This document shows positions 54,844 to 64,000 of a DNA stretch of 64,000 bases, piece by piece. The notes beneath the pieces were generated by a model. That model made no database searches and was not told where the DNA came from. It saw only the letters and a program-made list of their open reading frames with translations. How positions within the stretch are numbered: the first letter of the stretch is position 1; every line of letters begins with the position of its first letter. The translations under genes were made by a program, and so were the position numbers. This DNA comes from Linanthus parryae (taxonomy: Eukaryota; Streptophyta; Magnoliopsida; Ericales; Polemoniaceae), in the NCBI GenBank assembly GCA_023055425.1, contig JALGPY010000001.1:33903001-33967000 (forward strand). Reading direction: 5' to 3'.

Positions 54844-57800
54844 TCAAAAGCAGCTGCAGCCAGTCCTTTGGTGTCTGTATTCAGCCTCGGATGAGGATCT
54901 GGAGACAGTTGGCTGTTTTTTTGCAGTCCAGTGAATTGGGTTGTTGCCCAGAAATAGAACAAAACCAGTTGTGTTTCTTCTTTCAGTGGGATTACCAGCC
55001 CAATCTGCATCAGAGAAGGCACAAAATTTTAATTCCATGGGCTTGTAGAAAAGTCCATCATTTGTGGTGCCTCTTAGATATCTAAGAATTCTTTTAGCAC
55101 CTAACATATGTTGTGTGGTGGGACAATGCACGAATTGACACAAATAATTCACAGCAAAACATATATAAGGTCTAGTAAAAACTAAGTATTGCAGAGCACC
55201 AAGCAATTTTCTGAAAGGAGTAGGATCAGACAATAGTTCACTATCATTAATTGTGTATTTAACACCAGATATTGCAGGAGTATGATAAGGAGTACCATAT
55301 TGCATGTTATATCTGGTAAGCAAGTCATTGACATATTTAGATTGATGAATGAAAATTTCAATTGCCAGTTAAGATAATGTCAGTTAAGAAAATTTCAATT
55401 GCCAGTTCACATGTTGAATTCAAATTTCAATTTAGAGATAAGATGAGAAATATAAGTAGGATCATTGCCAGTTAAGATAATGTCATCAACATATAAAAGT
55501 AAGACTGTGATTGTAGAAGTGTGAATTGTGTCTTATAAACATAGAAGTGTCAGCTTGAGATTGAGTAAAACCCAGAGACAAGATAAATTCAGTAAATCTT
55601 TCAAACCAAGCTCTGGGAGCTTGTTTGAGGCCATAAATGGCTTTGTTAAGCCTACAAACATGATCAGGAAAGAGATGATGTTTAAAGCTAGGTGGTTGTT
55701 GCATATAGACTGTTTCTTTGAGAAAGCCATGAAGAAATGCATTTTTGACATCAAGTTGTTGAAGAGACCAATTGTAAGATGCAACTAGAGCTAAAATAGT
55801 TCTAACAGTAGCATGTTTAACAACGTGACTGAATGTTTCTTCAAAGTCAATGCATGGGGTTTGACTAAAACCCTTTGCCACTAATCTGGCTTTGTGTCTA
55901 GAAACAGGACCATCAGGATTATATTTGTTTCTAAAAACCCATTTGTCTCCTACAATGTTTGTATTGTAGGGTCTTGGAACTAATGTCCAAGTGTTTTGCT
56001 CTGTGAGGCTAGAGAACTCTTCAGTCATTGCTTGTAGCCACTGAGAGTGTTTTCTAGCCTCTGTGAAACAAGTTGGTTCAGTTAAGAAGGGAGAAATTTC
56101 AGAGTTACCAGATATAGCAGTGAACCCAAAATTCTTTTTCTTAAAGATTCCAGACATGCTTCTTGTCTGCATAGGGTGACTCCCAGCTGGAAGATGCCTA
56201 TCTGCTTCAGTGGTTGCCAAGCCAGTACTACGTGTAGAGGGATCATCAGCAGGTGTGTGATCATCATGTGAAGAAGTTGGCTGCAAAGACTGAGAGGCAG
56301 GTACATCCTGAGTCTGAGAGTCTCTAGCAGAAGTGTATGATATGTTCTCATCAGTGGTGTATGATCTATTCTCATCAGGGATATTTGGAGAGACCAAGTG
56401 AGGATCATGTCCAGTGTGATGACATTGATCTGGTGTAGTATTGTTCTCATCAAATGTACCTGAGAGAGTAGTATCAATTATGTTAGGTGAAGAATCATGG
56501 TATAAGTAATCAGAAGGAAGAGAAATAGGAACATCACCAATATGAAGTACACTAGTAGAGGAGTTTTGATGATTTGAAGGTAAGTCAGAACATGCTTTAT
56601 TGTATGGAAAAGTGTTTTCATCAAACATCACATCTCTACTAATGAAGAACTTCTGAGTGTTTTTGTCAAAGAAAACATACCCTTTATAATTATGAGCATA
56701 TCCAAGAAACACACATTGTCTAGTTTTGGGATCTAACTTAGAATCATTGTAGTGTCTCAAATAGGGATAACAAGCACATCCAAAAACTTTAATTTTACTG
56801 TAATCAGGTTTGGTTTTGTAAAGAAGTTCCCAAGGAGACTTATTTTGTGTATTCTTGCTTGGCATATAGTTTATCAAATAAACAGCAGTACTAAAAGCAT
56901 GATACAAAAAATATTTAGGTAATTTTGCATGAGCAAGAAGAGTGACTGCAGTTTCAACTATGTGTCTATGCTTTCTTTCAGCTACACCATTTTTTTGAGG
57001 AGTGTAAGGACAAGACTTTTGATGAACAATGCCTTGGGAATTTAAAAATGTTTGAAAAGTGTAAGAGACATATTCACCACCTCCATCAGACCTCAAAATT
57101 TGAATAGAAGAGTTTAACGGTTTTTCAATTTCAAGTTTGAATTTTGGAAAGACAAGAGCAACTTCAGATTTATAATGCAAGGGAAAGATCCAAGTGTACT
57201 TAGAGTAATCATCAACAAATAGCACATAAAACCTATATCCATGATAAGATTTCACATTGGCTGGCCTCCATACATCACTATGAAGAAGATTTAGATGTGC
57301 TTTAGAGTGAGTAGTAGAAGATTTATATGGTAATTTAGTCATTTTTTCCAACAAGCAATGTTCACAAACAGCACTAGCAGAAATATCTGAAACTTTAAGG
57401 TCTTTACACATATGAGAAGAAGAAATAAATATAAGTCTCAAAATTTCTTCAGAAGGATGTCCCAATCTGGCATGCCAGAGTGGAGACTTGACTTGTTTCC
57501 CTAGATAGACATGTTTAGGAATCTTGTCTTGATGATCAGCAGTGAAGGGTTGAGTGTGTATAGGGTACAAACCATTTTCACTCAACCCTTGGTAGAGGAT
57601 TGTGCCCTGAAGTTTGTCCTGAATATAAAACATATCAGCATCAAAGTAGAAAGAGCAATTGTCTTGTTTGCACAATTGATAGACAGATATAAGATTTGCA
57701 ACAAGATTAGGAACATGTAAAGTATTGGGTAAGGTAAATGAATGTGAGGAAGTCTTAAGGATAGCAGTACCAGAGTGAGATATGGGAATAGTGTTCCCAT

Positions 57801-58954
57801 TTCCAATTGCAACCTTGTCATTGCCATTGTAAGGAGAGCCCAGAGTGAGTTTACCAAAATCAGCAGTCATATGATTGTTGGCACCTGAATCAGTTAGCCA
57901 ATAATTTGGACTGATACTAGGTGAAGGTCCAATGAGACTAGCATTGTGGGCATTGAGTTGTGGTTGATAACCAGTGGTAGGAATAAACACATTGTTCTGA
58001 GAGTGTTGGTCTTGATTGACAGTCATGGTTGGAGAAGCAACATTGTTCATAGCAGCTAACTGTGGTGGAGGCTTCTTACCTTGACAGGCATAGTCCAACC
58101 TATGCCAACAGCCAATAGCTGAATGGTAGTCCATACCACAAACTTGATAGTTGATAGGGTTGCCAGCACTATCAAAGCTAGGTCCTCTGTTCTAAGATTG
58201 GCCACCCCCTCTATTGTAATACCTATCACCTCTAGAAGAGTCTTGAAATCTTCCACCATTATGATTACCTCTTCCAGTGGAGTAGTTTGGATTATAGTTT
58301 TGACCTTGATGATTAGGATTTTGACCAGAACTTTGACTTTGATAACCAGAAACAGGATTGAACTTAAAAATTTGATCATTATACCCAGTTCCTTAACCTC
58401 TACCATAACCATTACTACCATTAGCTTGATTTTTAACATTGTCATACCCATTGCCTTTTCCTCTTCCACCATTAAACACATTAGAAACATAAGCAGCATA
58501 CCCAGTCAATTCATTACTCATAACAGACTGAGACTCAATCATCTGTTCTTCAGCTTTTAATAGAACATGCAGTTCTTCAAAATTGATCTTATCACGTGAT
58601 ACAGACATAGTAACACGCATACCGGATCTAAAGGAGTTATACTCAGGAGGAAGACCATGCAAGGCATAAAGTATCATATCTTGATCATCAGTATTCACCA
58701 TAGCAGAAGAGAATTTATCTCAGATTTCTTTCTAATAGTTTGCAGCTCATATCTTAATTGCATGATATTAGATCTAGTGAGAGAGGAGTACATGTTCTCC
58801 AAAGAAACCCAAACGTCTCGAGAGAAAGGCTTACCAACCACCTTAACCAGGGATTCTTGAGAAAGGGTTGATGTGAGTAGAGAAAGAATGATCTAATCCT
58901 GAGTAACCCAAGCGTCATAGTCTGGATTGCGATTTGCTGTGACGGTTCCGTCAC
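54844..58954 (-). pseudogene. copia gag-pol, mostly open but frameshifted
   Basis: The gag N-terminal part (to ~59000) has NPDYDAWVTQDQ-like sequence. The zinc knuckle near 58150 has lost its first Cys (Y-Q-V-C-G-M-D-Y-H-S-A-I-G-C). An 882-aa frame (55486-58134) contains protease WLTDSGANNHM, GAG-pre-integrase HARLGHPSEEIL, integrase (HSDVWRP, FVDDYSKYTW) and the reverse-transcriptase N-terminal half (DFEETFSHVVK, QQLDVKNAFLHG, YGLKQAPRAWF). A frameshift follows, before YVDD (~55495). Just beyond is an internal duplication of ATTGCCAGTTAAGATAATGT at 55361 and 55464. RNase H is in the frame 54844-55323 (SDADWAGNPTERRNTTGF, RSSSEAEYR). Gag has stops and frameshifts near 58700. Confidence 0.88.
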
Positions 58955-59169
58955 CGTCGATCAAGAACTCGAACAGACACACCCTAGAACCATCGACGAA
59001 ACCAAAAAGATACTGTGTTTTGAGAAAAGTAGAGATTTGATAACGCCAAATAACATAGTTTGTGTTATCTAGCTTGAAGGGAACGAGATTATGAACTTGT
59101 GAGAGAAGATAGAAGGGATTTGAAGAACCCTAAGACTGATTTGTTGAAAGAGTCATAGCTCTGATACCA

Positions 59170-59336
59170 TGAAAGGAATCAAATGATTCTAGTAATGAAG
59201 AAATCAAACAAAACAAGGAAGAAACAATTTCATTAATTTTCTGGAAAAATTTGACAGAGCTTCGCTACATGGTTTCTGGAAGATGAAGAAGAGAGAATGA
59301 ATAAACCCTTGCTGAAGAAAGGGCTTATATAGTCTA
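59170..59336 (-). repeat. copia 5' LTR, inner 167 bases
   Basis: The LTR begins on the plus strand at TGAAAGG next to the initiator-Met primer site and is cut at AGTCTA. The missing ~320 bases should lie beyond the inserted chromovirus, outside the window. Confidence 0.82.
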
Positions 59337-62300
59337 TGTGGCACCCTGCTCCCGCGACCCCGATTAATAAAGTAATTAAACGGGAACGAGGCGTCACACG
59401 CCACCAAGGCTAACTCGTACCATGAGGATGAGAGTGAAAATGTTTAGAGATTCAAAGATTAACTGATAAATATTGCGGAAGCTTATGAAAAGGGGTCTTA
59501 TATCCAAAACCATTTGTTTTTTACAAAAGGAAGCAGAACTTTGAGAATTGAATAAAACGTTTCTCTATCCTCCATGGTACTCGTCGATCTCAGAGTCAAG
59601 TCCTTCAGGGTTCAGTCACGGTTGCACATAATCCATTCACAAAAAGGTCCATAATTTAAATCCAAAAATCCATTAAACAAACTACGGGATATCCCCTCAT
59701 GAGGTTACACATTCCCACTACCAAAATACGACCATGCGTGGTCTCTAAAGAGTGCATAATAAATCTCCAAGAGTTACACATAGAAAGATACTACGTACTA
59801 CCACATACACTTAAACAAAGAGAGTCTTAAACAAGCCTAGAACAAAAGCATGAAACTTCTCTCAACATGAAATGGCGAATGAAATTATGCGGCTGGATTA
59901 CTTGGCTCGGTCCTCTCCTTGGAACCTGAAAGAGCGGTCATTTAAAACCGGTCAGACTGCGAAGTCTGGTGAGCACGTACTTACCCCTTTGTTAGGTTTA
60001 GAAATATACAATATACATAGAAGTTTCAAATGCCATGGTCAACGTGTTCTAAACATGCTTGCTTCACAATTCATACATAGATAAAGAATAATATAAACAA
60101 CATAATTTAAGCAATCATTCAAGTAAGTAAACATGTAAAACATTTACTTCAAAACACTTGGGTCATCGACCCCTTCCACAACACCACTTTGAGCCCTTGG
60201 CTCCTTTCACTCAAGTACTTTGGCCATTAAAATCTCATTCGTGACACTTAGCCATCAATGTGGCGAGTCCGCGTAAATCGCTACGAAAATATAGTCGACA
60301 AGTCATGACAACGCACGTGTTAACAACTCATCCCATATTATATCCCTGGAACAGGGCATCGACCTCAAGTCTATTGTCCCCGCGCCGGGAGGGTACTGTC
60401 CGGTGTATATCCCCCAACCGTTAGGGTACTGTACCGGTGTATTGTCCCCCACCGTTAGGGTACTGTCCAACAGTGTCATTTAGGCAACCATCTCGGCCAA
60501 ACATTTATGAAACATACCATGGAATTTTAGTTTAGCAAATAACATTTATAAACATGCTTTAAAATATGGGCTATATCTCCAATCAAAAGGTGCAAATCAC
60601 CACGTTATCAAAAACACATTCCACCATTCACAAGTATCACAACATCCACCTCATAGCCCATAAACAGTTAATATATGAAGATAGCACTACCAAAGGGTTG
60701 GGTAAGTACTCACCTCGATTCCTAGCTTATGAAATCCTTACAAGCTACCGATACGAGAATCCAAGAGCAAAGCTAAGAAGGAGGCTCTACAAATAGCAAT
60801 TCCACACGTAAGGACAAGCCAACATCAATTCAAGTGATTTCTAGTGGCTATATGTTACTAATAAGGTTCAGAAGATGCCCCGTACTATGATTTTGATGTC
60901 CCCCTAACTTGAATGAACGAAGGAATAATGTTCTCTAAAGTAGCATATGCCACTCGGCGAGAAACGGACTTTTCAGATTTGACACACTTTACAAAAACTG
61001 GAATTTTGAATGATATAGAATAGATATTGACATGAATCCAACTGGAAATGAAAGTAGACACATATAAATTCGAATCGGTATAAGATAGAGCAAAATACAA
61101 GCTGGTATGAGGGAGTAATGACCTCACAAAGTTGGGTGACACAATCTGTCCGAACCCACTCTCCAGCCCTGACACAGTTTACGAAAACTCACATTACGGA
61201 AAATTTAAAAGTCTTTTTGGAATGAAACCAATTGGAGATGAAAGTAGACACATAGATCTTCATAACGATATAAAGTTTAGCAAAATATAATCTCGTATGT
61301 GGGATTAGTGACCTCTCAAATTCGGGTGACACAATCTGCCCGAGCCCAATTACCAACCCAGACACACTTTACGAAAACGGACATTCCAGAATATTTACAA
61401 TTAATTTTGGCATGAGACCAATTGGAGATGAAACTAGACACACAGGGCTTCTAAACGATATAAGGTAGAGCACAAACTGAATCTTTATGAGTGAGATGTG
61501 GCCTCTCAAAGTCAGGTCACAAATTTTGTCCGAAAAACAGAGAATCATTACAAGGCCAAATTTTAAAGTTCTTCGAGTAAGTATGTGAAACCACTTCATT
61601 TTCGATTTAGTAAGGAATGTAAGAGACACATGCAAGTCTATATGCAGCATATAGTCTTCAAGGATGAGCAAAAACACATGATTTGGAAGGATGAAGAGTA
61701 TGGAATAGGGAAATCAATGAAAACTCTCATCTTTTGAGACATGAACTTCTTCTAAACCTTCCTCCACGGGGATGAACCCATGAATCCACAAGAAGATGCA
61801 AAAATAGACACATGCAAGGAAATTCTTAGATGATTTACCATTGTAATAGATACTAGAAGCAATAATATGCAAGGATCGAAGAATAGATCAATAATTACCT
61901 CAAAGATTAGGAATAGTGAGCAAAAGAGTGATTGTAAGCTTCAATCCATGGGTAGGATGAAGGAAGAAGTCCCCACCAAGGTTGTATTTAGCTTGGAGAA
62001 ATTTTTTTCATGATTTGGTTGCTAGAATATGAAGTTTTGGTGGTGTTTTGTGGAGGTTTTTGCACAAAAACGGGTTGAGCTTCTTTTGTGAAAGAAGATG
62101 ACTTCTTGTGACTCTTAGAGAGAGATGGGGGTGTGAGAAATGAGGGGGATGAGCTGAACTACAATGCTTTAAAGATTATCAAGGGACATGGTGCATTGTT
62201 ATGTCACACTTGCTTGCAAGAAATGTCCTAGTATGGTCATAGCTAGGCACTTTGGGACAACAAAAAGATGACACACTTGCTACCATCTTTTGAGTTTAAT

Positions 62301-62814
62301 ATGTGGAGTAACATTTTAAAATGACTCTAGGGTTGATAGGTATCCAACTCCCACAAGTTTTACACTCATAATATGGAAAAATACCAAGTTTTGGCCATGT
62401 TTTTGTGGCTTCTTTGCTCAAATCCGGGATTGCACTTAAAAGATGTGATTCATTGAGCAGGATAGCTAGGGAAGAGTGTAGAGGAGACAAGCCTATGGTG
62501 TGAAACACAAGTAGACATGATGTGACTATACATTGATAGCTAGCTCGCCTAGTGCTAGGTAACTATGTGTCAAACCCCTACACTAGATGTACATGCAAAG
62601 TATACATACTATAGCAATACTTTACAAATACTCGAAATACATACATACATTACTACTTTTATAGATTTTATATTTCTTAACAATTAAGTAATCGTCAAAA
62701 CTAAAATTATTGAGAAGCAATATGTAAGTTCTACCATCCAACTTAATTAGCTCAAAACATCATAAACTACATCAAATAAATTCCTAATTAAACTTAATTA
62801 TGCGGGATGTCACA
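59337..62814 (-). repeat. Tekay-type chromovirus 3' LTR (~3.5 kb)
   Basis: The plus-strand ends are TGTGGCACC and GGATGTCACA; on the minus strand the LTR starts TGTGACATCCCGCA, typical of Tekay/Del elements. The adjacent polypurine tract on the minus strand reads TTTTTAAGGTGGGTAGAA. It holds three ~190-bp tandem repeats (about 60950-61530) and short CCGTTAGGGTACTGT repeats (60380-60475). No gene is seen inside. The LTR is unusually long. Confidence 0.75.
60950..61530. repeat. ~190-bp tandem repeats inside the chromovirus LTR
   Basis: The marker GACACACTTTAC (or GACACAGTTTAC) recurs at 60981, 61171 and 61361, exactly 190 apart. It is followed each time by GGAAATGAAAGTAGACACA-like and ACGATATAAG-like sequence. 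The last unit is partial. Confidence 0.85.
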
Positions 62815-63805
62815 TTCTACCCACCTTAAAAAGAAGTTTGTCCTCAAACTTGACGTACTCTTAATTAAAATAAGTGTGGGTACTTGTCCCGCATCTCGAA
62901 TTCACTTTCCCACGTTGCTTCCTCTATTGCATGGTTCCTCCATAGAACTTTTACCAAAGGAATGACCTTGTTTCGCAGAACTTGATCACGACGGTCCAAA
63001 ATTTCTACAGGTCTTTCCTCATAAGACAAGTCAGACCTAACCTCCAAAGGTTGATAGGAGATTATATGACTAGGTTCGTACACATACTTTTTCAGCCTTG
63101 AAACGTGGAATACGTTGTGAACATGCTCTAGCTCTGGTGGCAATGCAAGACGATACTCCAAAACTCCAATTCTTTCAAGGATCTCGAATGGGCCAACATA
63201 ACGCGCACCTAGCTTACCTTTCTTTCCAAATCGCAGCACTCCCTTGGTTGGACATACTTTCAAGAACACATGGTCACCTACTTCGACTTCCAAGTCTCGT
63301 CTTCAATTATCCGCATACCCCTTTTGTCTGCTCTGAGAAGCTTTCAACCTTTCACGGATCACACGAATCTTTTGACTTGCCAATTCTACCAACTCGGGCC
63401 CTTCTATTCGTCTCTCCCCAACCTCCATCCAACAAATTGGTGAACGACACTTTCGCCATACAAAGCCTCAAACGGTGCCATACCGATACTAGATTGGAAA
63501 TTGTTATTGTATGCAAACTCAACTAAAGGTAGGTGATCCTACCAACCACCTTCAAAGTCCAAGACGCAAAATCTAAGCAAGTCTTCTGGAGTCTAAATTG
63601 TGCACTCTGACTGCCCATCTGTCTGCGGATGAAAGGGTGTGCTAAAATGCAACTTACTTCCCAGAGACTCTTGCAACTTCTTCCGAAATCTCGACACAAA
63701 GAGCGGGTCTCTATCGGAGACAATGGAAAACGGTGTCCCATGCAAACGAATTATTTCTCCAATATACAACTTCGCCAAACTTTCTAAAGAATGAGTCATC
63801 TTGAC
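62815..63805 (-). pseudogene. Tekay-type chromovirus pol: integrase core end and chromodomain, broken
   Basis: On the minus strand the integrase core reads HSLESLAKLYIGEIIRLHG, IVSDRDPLF and STPFHPQTDGQSE, the last with the catalytic Glu region (63593-63800). It is followed by frameshifted and stop-containing sequence. A 142-aa open segment (62865-63293) holds the integrase C-terminal part (GARYVGPFEILERIG, NVFHVSRLKKYV) and a chromodomain (EERPVEILDRRDQVLRNK, PLVKVLWRNHAIEEATWESE). The chromodomain at the end of pol, next to the LTR, defines the chromovirus lineage; it targets integration by binding modified histones. Multiple stops make this copy non-functional. Confidence 0.88.
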
Positions 63806-64000
63806 TGTTGTGCACAAGAGATTCCGGCGGGGAGACCTCCGTGTACACCGTATGTAGAGGATCAAGGATCGCACAGGAAGAGTGGGGTTGTGTGTAGGGA
63901 GAGAGTAAGGCAGTAGCAATGTCTGAGAGAGAGACAGAGGTTTGGCAGAGCTTCCGCGTATGGCAAGTGTGTTCTCCTTCGTATGGAAAGGGTAACGGCC
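63806..64000. mobile_element. Start of an unidentified insertion in the integrase
   Basis: Homology to integrase stops at VKMTHSLES (~63805 on the plus strand). What follows, beginning TGTTGTGCACAAGAG or TGTGCACAAGAG, is not chromovirus sequence. A TG start suggests an LTR of another retrotransposon, but the window ends before this can be tested. A deletion junction is the alternative. Confidence 0.4.

Larger units (their letters stand above)
54300..59336 (-). mobile_element. Second Ty1/copia retrotransposon, 5' LTR truncated by a later insertion
   Basis: On the minus strand this reads 5' LTR part (59170-59336), primer site (CTGATACCA on the plus strand at 59161-59169, complementary to initiator tRNA-Met), gag, protease, integrase, reverse transcriptase, RNase H, polypurine tract and a complete 3' LTR (54300-54789). 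The 5' LTR stops at AGTCTA, where the Tekay-type LTR begins. Confidence 0.9.

Noticed and set aside
1..64000. tRNA, rRNA or other structural RNA genes
   Set aside because: None was recognised by eye. Only the tRNA-Asp-complementary and initiator-Met-complementary primer sites of retrotransposons are present.

Overview
The window is nuclear DNA of a flowering plant, probably a eudicot. The evidence is spliced genes with GT-AG introns, plant-type retrotransposons (Athila-like Ty3/gypsy, Tekay-like chromovirus, Ty1/copia, L1-like LINE with an RNase H tail) and plant MITEs (Stowaway, Tourist-like, hAT-like). The species cannot be told from the sequence alone.

Four host genes are visible. (1) The 3' end of a CYP71-clan cytochrome P450 (1-635, +). 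(2) A complete AAR2 gene, the U5 snRNP/Prp8 assembly factor, reconstructed here as 12 exons over 2600-21400 (+), 391 aa. (3) A two-exon gene at 47121-49950 (+) for a 321-aa protein with an organelle-type N-terminus, acidic tryptophan repeats and a basic tail, function unknown. (4) A three-exon gene at 50309-52052 (-) for a heavy-metal-associated (HMA) domain protein of 287 aa. Genes 3 and 4 converge.

The rest is mostly transposons, several with junctions that can be read exactly. AAR2 introns hold hAT-like, Stowaway-like and long-TIR elements, including one MITE inserted in another, and a tandem duplication carrying LINE reverse-transcriptase tails. About 0.6 kb past AAR2 lies an L1-like LINE (21987-41448, 11-bp target duplication). 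It is split inside ORF2 by a young Athila-like retrotransposon (24331-37990, 5-bp duplication GTCTC, two nearly identical LTRs, tRNA-Asp primer site, intact 1803-aa gag-pol ORF and intact 613-aa second ORF). A minus-strand copia remnant follows (41779-46484), with a Tourist-like MITE next to its RT catalytic motif. Right of the HMA gene are a second minus-strand copia element (54300-59336) and, inserted in its 5' LTR, a minus-strand Tekay-type chromovirus with a ~3.5 kb LTR (59337 onward). That chromovirus is itself interrupted near the right edge.

The most unusual feature is a 14-bp perfect palindrome, TGCGTATATACGCA, found 15 times (12 exact, 3 with one change). All copies are in non-coding parts of the Athila-like element, in clusters of two or three enclosed by cluster-specific outer inverted arms. 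I know of no described counterpart.
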